Part shown: positions 9,880 through 21,400 of the stretch, piece after piece
How positions within the stretch are numbered: position 1 is the stretch's first letter
Layout of the letters: the number at the start of each line of letters is the position of its first letter
DNA from: Plotosus lineatus
Lineage: Eukaryota > Chordata > Actinopteri > Siluriformes > Plotosidae
Assembly: GCA_024760905.1 (NCBI GenBank)
Contig: CM045729.1
Coordinates: 79,196,050-79,260,049 of the forward strand
Length of the DNA: 64,000 nucleotides
Direction: 5' to 3'
Program-made: the position numbers and the translations under genes
Notes under the pieces: model-generated
What the model was told of the DNA's origin: nothing
The model's input: only the letters and a program-made list of their open reading frames with translations
Databases searched by the model: none

Positions 9880-11624
9880 ACTATAGTTTCTTATTAATTC
9901 ATTGTAATAAATGGTTTTGCTGCATTAGCCAAGCACTTTCAAGCCCAGTACAGTGATAAATGAAATGGTCAGTATTTAGAGTGATCTGTTTGCTTCAAAA
10001 AAAATGGGGGGGGGGGGGGGGATCTTATGTACGCTTTGTGTTTTAGAAGGATGTTTCTTCTAGAACTAGCCAGAGTTCTTCTGGAGGTTTTGTCAGCTGC
10101 ATTGTTTTTTTCTTTTGGAGAAAAATCCAATACCCTTCATTTTATGTGAAAAGTGCTCTTTTAGTGTACTGGTAGCTCTGTTGGGCTTTATGAACCGGGC
10201 CTACTTGCTTCTCACAGCCATAGCTTATCCTAATTTCTGTAGTGCGAAGCGACTAGCGGGTCAACGCTTCCTGAATAGCATGCTACCTTCCCAAGATTTT
10301 TACTGGTATCCAGTTATACTGCTCAGTGGACAGAGATAAAATTGTGATTAAGACCTTACTCAGGGGTCTAAGCACTGGAAGTCTCGTAGGGATTTGAACA
10401 CATGACCCCCTCATTCATGAGCGTAGGGTGTTCACGACTACACAATTGGCCACAGTTTTAAATAAAATGCCGTTTCCCCCTTAAAATTTACACTTGACTT
10501 TATAGTGTAGCGGTAATAAAATAATCTACAAGAACATTTGTATGATACAAATAAGGACACAGTACTGTACATACAGTATTACATTAAAAAATCATGAAAC
10601 CTAATTTAAAGATACATGGGTTTTGTTTATTATTTTGGCCCGGCCAGCTTCTGAAGGAATGGCCATAAAATATATGAATAAAAACGGAACAACCGAACAT
10701 CAGCCGTATTTCAATTTCTTTTATTTATCCGTATACTACGGTTTGACCTACGATGGGTCATAACAACGGACCTAGAAAATAATCATAACCGAAGTCATAT
10801 TTCACAAATAAACACGTTATACATTCAAATTTATACAGAGAATAGTTTTAATCAGTCGACGCCACGCACAAGCTGATTGGGGACATTAGAAGATTTTATT
10901 CATTTCTGGAGAACAACAGTAATCTCAGGATCACTTACATTTAAGTCAGACACATTGACTTGACATTTACACATGTTGGCCAATTTCACTCATTCATAAA
11001 ACACACTAGGCGCTATTTTCGATGATGAAATGTTTGCTATGCAAACGGACAATCAACACCACCAATTACAACCTCTGAAATTTGTAAGGCGATGATATAC
11101 AGTCTGGAACTGCATGTTGAATCTGATTTTTTTTTTAACAGGTAACTGATACTTTGAATTCATGGTCAAAACACACAAACTTCAGTGAAACATGTTATTG
11201 GTTCAATCGACCAGCATAACATACAGGGGGATGGACACCTAGTATGCGAGAGTGGAAAATAGCGAATCTTATGATACAGAATTTCTACAAGAAGCCAACT
11301 GTGTACTTATTATACAAGGCCATGGAAACAAAAAATATATAAAAATGCAATATTAACTATTCTTCGAGTACAACTCTATAACATTCACGTTATTTCTGAA
11401 ATGTTATACATACGTGTACAAGCTTGCTCTCTCTCTCTCTCTCTCTCTCTCTCGTTTTTTGATGTCCTCCATTTTGGCTTCGTATTCTTTTATCTTCAGT
11501 TTGCATGGCATGCCCATGTTACGATGTACATTTTCCTGAGAGAAATATTTTCCCAACATCAGTGTCGAGATATCTTTCTCCTTCAGCATACTTTAAGAAA
11601 GTGAATGATGCAATTGTACTGCTG
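9880..11624. other. AT-rich stretch with a SINE and simple repeats
   Basis: Apart from the SINE at about 10190-10455 I recognise no gene. There is a G run at 10008-10021, a (CT)n tract at 11428-11453, and sequence near 10730-10780 (TTTGACCTACGATGGGTCAT) resembling a degenerate Tigger terminus. Confidence 0.5.
10190..10455 (-). mobile_element. SINE-C copy 1 (tRNA-like head at right)
   Basis: Read on the minus strand, the right end has a tRNA-like head with a B-box-like GTTCAAATCCC (RC of GGGATTTGAACAC at 10389). A body with CTGAGTAAGGTCTTAATCAC follows, and a 3' part at the left end. A second, diverged copy at 16800-17060 has the same order of landmarks (AAGACCTTgCc/ACtcAg, GGGATTTGAAC, CGGGCCTA), so this is a dispersed family. 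Confidence 0.6.
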
Positions 11625-12183
11625 GGGTAAATAAAATGTTGCACATCCAAATATTTTGATGGGGAGTATTTAGCCATTGTTGCTCCAGTTGGTCAGGTCG
11701 AAGCTCGACAATATAAATATGTCAGTAAAAAGAATGATGATGAGCTGAATGTACCGCGGTTCGTTTTTGGGATGCGCCAAAGGTGCTGGAGAATGTATAG
11801 AGTGGTCTGTTACGGTTAGCCTTGATTTCAGTCCAGAAGTGGAACTGCCATTGTTTCAACCAACTTCAGCAAATTAACATTAATGTACATCCAGTTTTGG
11901 GTTCAATTCTCACCCATGTCTGGAATTAATGAGGGGAAAAACTGGACCACTCCATGAAGTCTTCTCCAGCACATCCTGAAAACTTTCAACTGGGTTAAGG
12001 TCAGAACTCTGGGGTGGCAATACATGTGAAAATGATTTCTGGTGCTCCCTGAACCAATCTTTCACTATTCGGGTCTCCATTTTATTTTATCTGACCACCG
12101 GGAGCTACAAAGCACATAGACATTACCTGCTGTGTCTCTCCATGAAAATATCAGAGGTTTTATCTTTTTGTCCGGGTAGTGTA
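11625..12183 (-). mobile_element. Degenerate Tc1-like element, family also at 21645-22076
   Basis: The right end TTGTCCGGGTAGTGTA is a Tc1-type terminus. The interior contains the reverse complement of GGATGTGCTGGAGAAGACTT, which is found in sense at 21853. The copy is deleted internally and carries no open transposase. It sits just downstream of RAB3GAP1 and may be part of its 3' UTR. Confidence 0.6.
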
Positions 12184-12474
12184 TGCAACCCATCTGGACA
12201 GGTTTTTATAACATCAATCATTGCTGACAGGACAATTCAAGGGTGAAGTTACATAAATGTACTGATCTAGAAACAAGGCATCCCACCCAGAAAGGTTGTA
12301 AATGACATCAACTCCATACCCACCTTGTTTCTTCATTGATTCTTCAAGGCAACTTTTGCCGAGAACATATATTGATATACCTACAATGTGCACTTCCCAC
12401 CCAACCCCACCCATTAACACAAAAACATATGCGTTTGAGCTTTCCACCATGTCCTTAACTTTCACCTCAGTTCC
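12081..12474 (-). other. RAB3GAP1: RAB3GAP1 3' UTR (tentative) with first AATAAA
   Basis: Going downstream from the TAA, the first AATAAA on the coding strand is at 12086-12081. I saw no AATAAA or ATTAAA between it and the stop. The signal lies inside the Tc1-like relic 11625-12183, so the real cleavage site may be elsewhere. No strong GU-rich element is obvious just past it. The 3' UTR limit is therefore a guess. Confidence 0.4.
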
Positions 12475-12717
12475 TTAGAAAAATGAGGTGTCGGATGAGA
12501 ATGCACCAGCTAGCCGGAAGTCTTCCCTCATGAGAACGCAGAAGAGACGCTGGGGCAGGGCTTTGGAATACGGCGCTGGCCGCGGCACACACGTCCGCAG
12601 CAGGATCTCCCGTCCAGCAGGAGGCGGGAAATCTGGGACGCCACCTCCTGCTGACTTTCGATTGTCGGGCCCAGCGACTCGGCTTGCTTCTTCTTCTAAC
12701 GGCGCCAGCAGGGCAGC
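12475..12717 (-). CDS. RAB3GAP1: RAB3GAP1 terminal coding exon and stop codon
   Basis: This 243-bp exon is 80 codons plus TAA (12477-12475). It starts after a CATGCAG acceptor with AALLAPLEEE and carries VPDFPPPAGREILLRTCVPR and PAPYSKALPQRLF. It ends EDFRLAGAFSSDTSFF, the invariant C-terminus of RAB3GAP1. The exon is GC-rich compared with the AT-rich intron around it. An ATG at 12738 in the same frame is intronic and is not a start. Confidence 0.97.
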   Translation of the reverse strand, partial: AALLAPLEEEASRVAGPDNRKSAGGGVPDFPPPAGREILLRTCVPRPAPYSKALPQRLFCVLMREDFRLAGAFSSDTSFF

Positions 12718-14087
12718 CTGCATGGATCGAAACATCATTCGAGTTACACAACAGCACTACCATGCGTGAGTCTTTCCACAGGTTCTGAATTGTTGTGATT
12801 GATTTTGAATGAAAGAAGACTTCAAACCTGTCATCATGTTTTCCAGGATAAACTTTAATTAGCTGAACACACTTGAAGTCGAACACGAGTGAAAAAAAAA
12901 AAAAAGTGTCACCATTTGCATCTCGCATGCCCGGAGAGTTTTTCGAACCGGGTAAACTAGAAAATTCAGTTTCTCTCCTTCTTTCTCTTTTTTTCAGTGG
13001 AGGAACAAATCTCACTAATTAGCAAGCTGATTGCAAATTAGCAAGTGTCTTATCACACACACATACACACACACACGAGATGTCACAAGATAATGAAGGA
13101 GGGGAAGCTGAGAAGGAAACACTTTAAAAAAAAAAAAAAAAAAAAAAAAAACCACACACAGTCTAGAGGCTGCTGAGAGAAAGACCATCTACTTCATGTG
13201 AAAAGGCCAAAGCGTACTGAAGAAACCGAGACAGAAAGACCAGACGTCAAACGACCCAACAAACAGGACTTTTGTCCTAATAGGCCAGGACTAAAGGGTT
13301 GGGATGAAGGAGGTGAAGCAAATGAGCTCATTGACGACACTGACCTCTACATTCCAGAGAAAACCCTTGTTATTAGACAGCACCGGTGAGGAGATGAATA
13401 GACGGACGGGCAAAAGAACCCACTGATTAGTGCGAGACGGTGCTTATAAAAGGTTGAGCAATGAAAAGAAACAGTTCAAAAACAAACCGAGAACACGCAG
13501 CACTATGCTCCGACTCACTGAGCAACGATTACCGAAATCCTACACCTCTGCAACTTGTTCATTAGAAGACTGATAACTAATTATCTGTAGAATTTCACTA
13601 AATCAGTGTCACTACCCCCACCTCACACCCTCCGTTCCTTCCCACAGTTGGTAAGGAGAGAGAAAACCGGTAGGCCAAAACAAACAACCCGAAAACCAAG
13701 CGGGAAGAAAGAGGAAGATGCAGATGAGAGAGGATATTGCTTGTGGTTACCTCATCACTGGAATCAGCCAGCTTGGCAAGGGTGAGAGGCAAGCCATGTC
13801 AAGAGAGAAAAATAAATCAGGAAACAAACAAATAAGCAAACAAAACCATATGCACAGAAATAAAACCAAACAAGTCATGTTCACATACTTTTACACTTTC
13901 TCAATTATATACAAATCTACATATTTTACACTGTGTTTAAAAAAAAAAAAAAAAAACCACGTTCATTAAAATAAATGCAAATGCATGCAACAGTGTGGAC
14001 CGACATCTCAGGCACTTTCACACAAGCCATGCTCACGAAAGTGGCAGCGAAAACAAGCACGCTATCCAACTTCTCTATACAAGTATG

Positions 14088-14092
<5 letters not shown>

Positions 14093-14149
<57 letters not shown>
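14093..14149. repeat. (CA)n microsatellite
   Basis: About 28 CA units in the last intron; source of the histidine/threonine-rich spurious frames. Confidence 0.95.
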
Positions 14150-14150
<1 letters not shown>

Positions 14151-14700
14151 GCTGTGTCTGTTCGTCGGCTCGTCGCTGCAACGCAGTGGTCAAATTTTAA
14201 TGATGGCATTTTAAGGCGGCTGACATTTCTCCACCTCTTCCCTTTTGTTCCTCTCTTCCCCCTTTCTCACATACTCCTCCCCCACCCCCACCCCCCACAC
14301 ACAGCTCTGTTTATCTCGCTTTCTATTTCCAAGAAAGCTCACCTCATTTGAATCCCCTGATTTCACATGATTTACATGAGGATGCTTGGGATAATTATTG
14401 CCTTTCTATTTCCAGCTTGGCAACACACAGGGTATAATTTAACACTCACACATACATCTTCCAGACGGACGGAGGGGGGGAGGGGGGGGGGCTGATTGTG
14501 TGTGTGAGAGAGTTTGGGCAAACAAACTCGATTTCAGAGTTCTCACTCAAAGAAAAAAAAAATAAAGCCAGCCAGGTCTTTATTGGCAGTTCTGAAATAC
14601 AACCGTGCAAAATAATATGCGTGTCTTTTTAACGCTGCTGGAATATGCTTAGTCTGTTTCCTGAGAAGAATATCTTAAACTTAAAGAACACAAACTCAGA

Positions 14701-15213
14701 GTGATCATTTCCAGCCCAAAAGCATCAAGGTCATACTTTGGACTTCCCATCTTTTTTTTAAGCATGTCCGCCTTTGTGTGTTGTTTGTATGGACTACTGT
14801 GCTTGCTTGGGTTCCCGCTTCGTCTTCAGCTTTGTTTATACCGACAGTATAAACACTTGGATATTATGCTAAAGCGGCTTCACCCCGTCATCAATCGGCC
14901 CAGCATATGGACAATTTCTGGCATTTCCTGCCATGCGCTGTACTTGGCATTGATTTCGTTGTTGTTGGTTTTAATAAGTTCCTGTATGATGATGTTCGTG
15001 ACATTTGCCAGAAATATTTGCCTGGATAACGGCTTTCTCCTGGGCCGTCTGCTTCTCCCTGAACCTTTAAGGCATCTTCAGAACCCGCACAGTACAACCG
15101 GGTGGGTGGAGGAAGTGGGAGATGGACGGACGGCCACAAAACCAAAAATTGTTCAGTTAGTGTGCAAATATTTTATAGCTGCAGACAAACCCGTACATAA
15201 CATTGATCGATGA
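14701..15213 (+). other. Unrecognised 170-codon open frame in RAB3GAP1 intron, antisense
   Basis: The longest non-transposon open frame in the introns. Its translation has hydrophobic stretches (FFLSMSAFVCCLYGLLCLLG and LYLALISLLLVLISSCMMMF) that could be read as membrane segments, but no family is recognisable. There is no clear Kozak context, splice structure or nearby promoter. It overlaps a region that looks like conserved non-coding sequence, so chance openness of slowly evolving DNA is the likelier reading. Confidence 0.2.
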
Positions 15214-15411
15214 TCCTGATTGGTTAAAATTGATTTAACCCGATTCAATTCAAATTTGTTGATCACAGAGCGCGCACTGCTTTTTATTCATCTGTTAAAA
15301 TAAGAAGAATAATTTTGTAATATTCATTCAGCATTTTTATGAATGATAAGACGAGGCTTATAAATGTTTTTCATTCCTTTGAGACTCAATTTGTCCGTAT
15401 TTGCGAATAGT

Positions 15412-15782
15412 TTTCTTTTCCTTTCAGCTGTTCGCTTTCAGGGATCGCAACAGTGAAACATCTGCCTCCATCTTCATGGAAGTCATATTAATGATTCGCA
15501 TATTCGATTTGGCATAGATTTTTACGTCGGTTGCCCTTCCTGATACAACCCTTTAGCAAGGGACAGAAACACGCTGATGTCTTTGCAGCTCCTCTTTATG
15601 AAAGTCAGCAATAGTTCTTTTACATGAACATCTCACCATAGACAGTGAGAGACATGGCCGGCCTTCGATAAACCAGTTAGCTGCACTGGGGGGGCAGTGA
15701 CAACCTTGTGGAGAGTGGGACTCAAACCCCCAATCCTAGAATCAGCAATCCAACACTTTGTGGTAATCCACCACTGCCCTCA
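15412..15782 (-). mobile_element. SINE-A copy 2, full length with target duplication
   Basis: Flanked by the 14-bp direct repeat TATTTGCGAATAGT (15398-15411 and 15783-15796). On the minus strand it starts TGAGGGCAGTGGTGG, has a B-box-like GGGTTTGAGTCCC, then the body (CATTGCTGACTTTCaTAAAG) and a diverged tail. The perfect target duplication marks LINE-machinery retroposition. Confidence 0.9.
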
Positions 15783-15854
15783 TATTTGCGAATAGTCTGA
15801 CTTTTGAAAATTGTTAAGTTTCATTTCTTCAAATGGTTACATCGTCTGTTCCAG

Positions 15855-16003
15855 AATATCCTGAAGTGCGAGAGGGTGGGTTGTGAGTGTGCTGCCCCTC
15901 AAATGGACTGGCAAGCTAATCAGGGTGCCTTTTCTCAAAGTTGGCTAAAATAGGCTCCCAGCCTCCTCGTAATACTAGTAGGATAACGATATTCGGCAAA
16001 TGA
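15855..16003 (+). mobile_element. SINE-B-like 3' fragment
   Basis: GGCTCCCAGCCTCCTCGTAA followed by TACTAGTAGGATAACG and GGCAAATGAATC resembles the 3' end of the fish tRNA-SINE whose consensus reads ccagc...gaccctagtaggataagcgg...aatgaatg. The head is not seen. Confidence 0.5.
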
Positions 16004-16799
16004 ATCCCCCCCTCTTTTTTCTTTTTTTAATAAATGATCCTCATTGAAGCAAAGTTCTTTTTCAAATTGCAGTTTGCCGTTGAACTCCAAGCCCAAATCC
16101 AACAAGGTTTAAATTCCTTCCCTTTTTGAGCACCATAGGATCTTCCATAAACTCATCTAATCTGATAAGCCGCGAGCTGCTCGAGGTGTATCAGTGACAC
16201 GGGGTGATTATTAATGATGGTCCTGCAGCATTGTGCATTACATGCGCTCAAGTTATGGGGTATGTTTTTATCTCTCGGGCTTCTTTTATATTAAAGTTTC
16301 ACCATTTGATGTTACTTCAATGTAATTATTTAAACACCTGGGTAAATAATGCATTTGGTTGGCTGATAAGATAGTGAAATTCTTGAAAAAGTTTATTGTT
16401 AAACATTATGGATATGAATGTGTCGTTACTTTAAACTCATTACTTTAAATAAATGGTAATTAATTCAGCTAATTTTAACCTAACGTAAACCTCACACACA
16501 TTTGTGCTTGCATTGGGGATTTTTGCATAATTGATAAGGGAACTCGGGTCTCTGACTAAGACAAATTGCAGCCTATTAACACTCTGGCTTCTGAGTCTTA
16601 CAACCTCTCCAGTAAGAACAAAATCTTTCTCAACTGATAGATTTCCATGCATTCTGTGTCTGTCTTTGAGTCACACAGACGTGTCTATGTACTACAAACT
16701 GCTGTAGGGGTGATATGGATGAAATGGTCCACACGCATAATTCTGCAACCACTATAAAGTACGGACAACCCGCGAGAGTAAATGCGGTTACGAGTACGT
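16004..16799. other. Intronic single-copy DNA
   Basis: No coding signal. The segment 16150-16330 (GTGATTATTAATGATGGTCC and following) has a low-repeat, homeobox-site-rich texture that could be a conserved element. The rest is unremarkable. Confidence 0.4.
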
Positions 16800-17060
16800 G
16801 AAGCAAGCGTGTTAGGCTTTTTCTCTGATACCCAACTCTACCATCTCATAAAAGCCTCAGCTTATCTCCAGTTTCCGTAGCGTAAGATCCATCGCAAGTT
16901 ACCGTCCAAGTATTTTTTACTGTTACCAGTAGAGGCACACTTCAGGTTAAGACCTTGCCCAAGAGTCTTGGCATGGTATGGGTCGAATGGGGATTTGAAC
17001 CAATGATCTTTCACAATCATGAGCCAGCACTCGAACCATTACACACCGGGCCTATTCACA
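16800..17060 (-). mobile_element. SINE-C copy 2
   Basis: Antisense tRNA-like head at the right (GGATTTGAACCAATGATC, RC contains GGTTCAAATCC). The body has TTAAGACCTTGCCCAAGAGT, parallel to the copy at 10190-10455. Confidence 0.6.
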
Positions 17061-17601
17061 GTTAAGGATTTTCACCTTAGGATTGATCGACAGCTTTTTT
17101 TTTAACTTTTTTGAGAAAGGTTAAACCAGAAAACCCTGAGGAAAGCTGCATAGATTTAAATAATGTGATGAGAACCCCTGCACAGTGCTGAAAAGTTTAA
17201 AATTACACCTAATTTTATGATTAAAAAATTAATATGCACTCTAATATTTTGTTTGACCGCACAATCTGCATGGCACCATGGATCCAGTTGGTCCGGTAGC
17301 GGCTCAGCAACATTAATGTGGCAATAAGATTAAGGGGCGGTTCAACATTTTCAACATTTTCCCAAGCGTACAGAGAGCACGCTTTTTTGACCCCACCCCC
17401 CAAAAGTACAAATAAAATGTTGATGATCTCTCGGCAGGATTTTTAAATAAAATATTAAACAAAACAATGGTCAAACCTCTTTTATACACCAGTCAAATAA
17501 TAATGAAATCAATAAAAATATATATATACTTTTAAAGAATTATTTTTAATGACACCTGCTTTAATATTAATATTAGGACATTTGGTTTTAATAATAAAAA
17601 T
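17061..17601. other. AT-rich intronic DNA, nothing recognised
   Basis: Contains short A/T runs and no coding or repeat family I can name. Confidence 0.4.
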
Positions 17602-18069
17602 GACATTGTTTTTAATAATATTTTATATATATATATATATATATATGTGGGGGCAGTGGTGGTCTAGTGGTATAGGGCGCTGGATCGCTGATCCAAAGGT
17701 TTGGGGTTCGAGTCCCACTCTCCACAGGATTGTCACTGTCCCCCCCCAGTGCAGCTAACTGGGTCATCAAAGGCGGGCCATGTCTCTCACTATCTATGGT
17801 GAGAGGCATGTAAAAGAACCATTGCTGACTTTCGTAAAGAGTAGCTGCAAAGTCGTCAGCGTGTTTCTGTCCCTTGCTAAAAAGGGTTGTGACAGGAAGG
17901 GCATCCGACGTAAGAACCTCTGCCAAATCAAACGTGCGAATCAGATGATTCGCTGTGGCGACTCCCGGGTAAAGAGGAAAAAGCCGAAAGGAAGACAGAT
18001 ATATATATATATATATATATCTTAAATGTATATATACTTTAGACATTGTTTTTAATAATATTTTATATA
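17602..18069. repeat. 28-bp direct repeat around SINE-A copy 3
   Basis: An identical 28-bp AT-rich string beginning GACATTGTTTTTAATAATAT occurs at 17602-17629 and 18042-18069. The SINE and its (TA)n flanks lie between them. A target-site duplication would normally be shorter and adjacent to the SINE, so this may be a separate local duplication. Confidence 0.75.
17648..17999 (+). mobile_element. SINE-A copy 3, full length
   Basis: Best plus-strand copy. The tRNA-like head is GGGGGCAGTGGTGGTCTAGT then GGTATAGGGCGCTGGATCGC, with an A-box-like TGGTCTAGTGG and a B-box GGTTCGAGTCCC. Body landmarks are CAGTGCAGCTAACTGGGTCA, CCATTGCTGACTTTCGTAAA and GTCAGCGTGTTTCTGTCCCT. The tail reads GGGCATCCGACGTAAGAACC, GTGCGAATCAGATGATTCGC and TGTGGCGACTCCCGG, ending AAAGCCGAAAGGAAG. 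Bounded by (TA)n. Pol III promoter boxes are apparent by eye. Confidence 0.9.
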
Positions 18070-18324
18070 CTGATTTTCTTGCAAAAAAAACGGAACTGTT
18101 TATAAAATGATGGTATAAACAGCTTGGGTTTTTGGCCGTGTCACACAATACTTCAAGTAAAGGTTCAAAGTCCTTGAACGCTCCATCGTAGCCTTAAACT
18201 TTAAAAGCTTTAAGCGTTAACACTGGTATTATGTCAAGCAGAGCGAATCAAACGATGTTGTTTAGGTGGTTGGCGAATCGTGCATTGAGAGTTTCAAACG
18301 TACACGCACAAAAAAATAAAATAA

Positions 18325-18367
<43 letters not shown>

Positions 18368-18439
18368 TATATATTCACGAGCACATGTATTATTGTACAA
18401 AACAAACCCCTAAAGACACGAGACAACAAAAGAAGCAGT
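18070..18439. other. AT-rich spacer with (TA)n at 18329-18368
   Basis: No gene or named repeat seen between the SINE and the Rex3-like element except the (TA)n tract. Confidence 0.5.
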
Positions 18440-21400
18440 CTCCCTTGCCCGGACGCGGGTCACCGGGGTTCCCTCCTGGAGCCAGGCCCAGGGGAGGGGC
18501 TCGAAGGCGAGCGCCTGGTGGTCGGGCTTATGCCCATGGAGCCTGGCCGGGCCCAGCCCGAAAGCTTAGGGGCGGGTGCAGTGTGAGTTGGGTGGCAGCC
18601 AAAGGCATGGGTTCTGTCGGACTGATCCTCGGCTGCTTACTCTGACCTTCGGGACATGGAATGTCACCTCTCTGGCGGGAAAGGAGCCTGATTTGGTGCG
18701 TGAGGTGGAGAGATACCGACTAGATATAGTCGGGCTCACCTCAACGCATAGCTTGGGCTCTGGAACCATCCATCTCGAAAGAGGCTGGACCTTCTTCTAT
18801 TCTAGAGTTGCTCATGGGGAGAGGCGGCGAGCCGGTGTGGGTATTCTTGTTGCCCCCCGTCTCGGTGCCCAAATGTTGGGGTTCTCCCCGGTTGACGAAA
18901 GGGTAGCTTCCCTCCGTCTTCGGGTGGGGAGACGGGTCCTGACTGTTATTTGTGCTTATGCACCAAATGACAGTTCAGAGTACCCACCCTTTTGGAGTCT
19001 TTGGGGGTGTTGGAGAACGCTCCCTCGGGAGACTCGCTCGTTGTCTTGGGAGACTTCAACGCCCATGTGGGCAACGATAGTGTGACCTGGAAGGGTGTGA
19101 TCGGTAGGTACGGCCTCTCCAGTCTGAATCCGAATGGTGTGTCGTTGTTGGACTTCTGTGCTCGTCATAGTTTGTCTATCACGAACACCATGTTCGAACA
19201 TAAGGGTGTCCATAAGTGCACTTGGCACCAGGACACCTAGGTCGCAGTTCGATGATTGACTTTGTAGTCGTGTCATCGGACTTGCGACCATATGTTCTGG
19301 ACACTCGGGTGAAGAGAGGAGCTGAGCTGTCTACCGATCACTACCTGGTGGTGAGTTGGCTTCGTGGTGTGGGAGGTTGCCTTCCAGACCTGGCAGGCCC
19401 AAGCGTGTAATCAGGGTCTGCTGGGAACGTTTGGCGGAGCCCCTGTCCGAGAGGCCTTTAACTCCCACCTCCGGCAGAGCTACAACCACGTTCGGAGGAG
19501 GCGGGGACATGGAATCGAATGGGCCATGTTTCGTGCCTCCATTGCTGAGGCGGCAGCCCATAGCTGTGGCCGTAAGGTCGCCGGTGCTTGTCGTGGCGGT
19601 AATCCCCGAACCCGGTGGTGGACACCTGCGGTGAAGGGGGCCGTCCAGCTGAAGAAGGAGGCCTATCGGGTTTTATTAGCCTGTGGGACTCCTGAGGCAG
19701 CAAACGGGTACCGGCAGGCCAAACGTGCTGCAGCCGAGGCTGTCGCAGATGCAAAATCTCGGGCGTGGGAGGAGTTCGGTGAGGGCCTGGAGAGTGATTA
19801 TCGGTTGGCCTCAAAAAGGTTCTGGGCCACCATCCGACGCCTCAGGAGGGGGAAGCAGTTCTTCACAAACACTGTTTACGGTGGAGGTGGGGAGCTGCTT
19901 ACCTTGACTGGGGATGTTGTTGAGAGGTGGAGGGAATACTTTGAGGACCTTCTCAATCCCACCAACACGCCCTCCGTGGAAGAGGAAGACCCTGGGGTTC
20001 GGGTGAGGGTCCGCCCATCACTGGAGTGGAGGTCACTGAGGTTGTAAAAAGCTCCTCGGTGGTCGAGCTCCGGGTTGGACGAGATCCGCCCAGAATATCT
20101 CAAGGCTCTGGATGTTGTAGGACTGTCTTGGTTGACACGTCTCTGCAACATCGCGTGGTCATCGGGGCTGTACCCTGGATTGGCAAACTGGGGTGGTGGT
20201 CCCAATTTTTAAGAAGGGGACCGGAGGGTGTGTTCCAATTATCGGGAATTACACTCCTCAGCCTACCTGGGAAAGTCTATGCAGGGGTACTAGAGAGGAG
20301 GATCCGACCGATAGTCGAACCTCGGATTCAGGAGGAACAATGTGGTTTTCGTCCTGGCCGCAGCACTCTTGACCAACTCTATACGCTCCACAGGATTCTG
20401 GAGGGGGCATGGGAGTTTGCCCAATCTGTCCACATGTGCTTTGTGGATTTGGAGAAGGCTTTCGACCGTGTCCCTCGAAAGATCTTGTGGGGCGTGCTCC
20501 GAGAATACGGCGTTGCGGATCCGTTGCTACGAGCGATTCGGTCGCTGTATCACCGGAGCCAGAGTTTGGTCCGTATTGGTAACAGCAGGTCGGATTCGTT
20601 TCCGGTGGGAGTTGGAGTCCGCCAAGGCTGTCCTTTGTCACCGATTCTGTTCATAATTTTTATGGACAGAATTTCTAGGCGCAGTCGAGGCGATGAGGGG
20701 TTCTGGTTTGGTGGCCATCGGATATCGTCTCTGCTTTTTGCGGATGATGTTGTCCTTTTGGCTTCATCAAATCGGGCCCTCCAGCTCTCATTGAGCGATT
20801 CGCAGCCGAGTGCGAAGCAGCCGGGATGAAGATCAGTACCTCCAAGTCCGAGGCCAGGGTTCTCAGTCGGACAATGGTGGACTGCGTCCTTGGGCCGGGA
20901 ATGAGGTCCTGCCGCAAGTGGAGGAGTTTAAGTATCTTGGGGTCTTGTTTACGAGTGAGGGAAGGATGGAGCGAGAGATCGACAGACGGATCGCTGCAGC
21001 CTCTGCTATTAGCGGTGCCTGTACCGGTCCGTTGTGGTGAAAAAGGAGCTGAGCCGCAAGGCGAAGCTCTCAATTTACCAGTCGATCTACGTTCCAACCC
21101 TCACCTATGGTCACGAGCTTTGGGTAATGACCGAAAGAACAAGATCACGGATACAAGCGGCTGAAATGAGCTTTCTTCGCCGGGTGGCGGGTTTCTCCCT
21201 TAGAGATAGGGTGAGAAGCTCCGCCATCCGGGGAGAGCTCGGAGTAGATCCGCTGCTCCTCCGCATTGAGAGGGGCCAGTTGAGGTGGCTCGGGCATCTG
21301 GTCAGAATGCCCCCCGGACGCCTCCCTGGTGTGGTGTTTCGGGCATGTCCAACCGGGAAGAGACCCCGGGGTCGACCTAGAACACGCTGGAGGGACTATG

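Larger units (their letters stand above)
12718..15397. other. Start of the last RAB3GAP1 intron, mostly single-copy
   Basis: It holds poly(A) at 13124-13150 and 13939-13956, (CA)n at 14093-14149 and a G-rich run at 14471-14490. About 14360-15090 has balanced composition and no repeat signature, possibly conserved non-coding DNA. I recognise no exon. Confidence 0.55.

Noticed and set aside
1..12000. Expected convergent neighbour ZRANB3
   Set aside because: Known human gene order suggested it, but I recognise no ZRANB3 exon in this stretch.
12467..13015. 182-codon minus-strand frame over the terminal exon
   Set aside because: It is the wrong frame relative to the RAB3GAP1 C-terminus, which reads in the frame of 12717-12475.
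17648..17720. Possible tRNA gene (A-box and B-box-like sequence)
   Set aside because: It is the head of a dispersed SINE with body and tail, present in several copies; not a tRNA gene.
19458..19814. Antisense open frames across the Rex3-like element
   Set aside because: Shadows of the GC-rich LINE coding strand.
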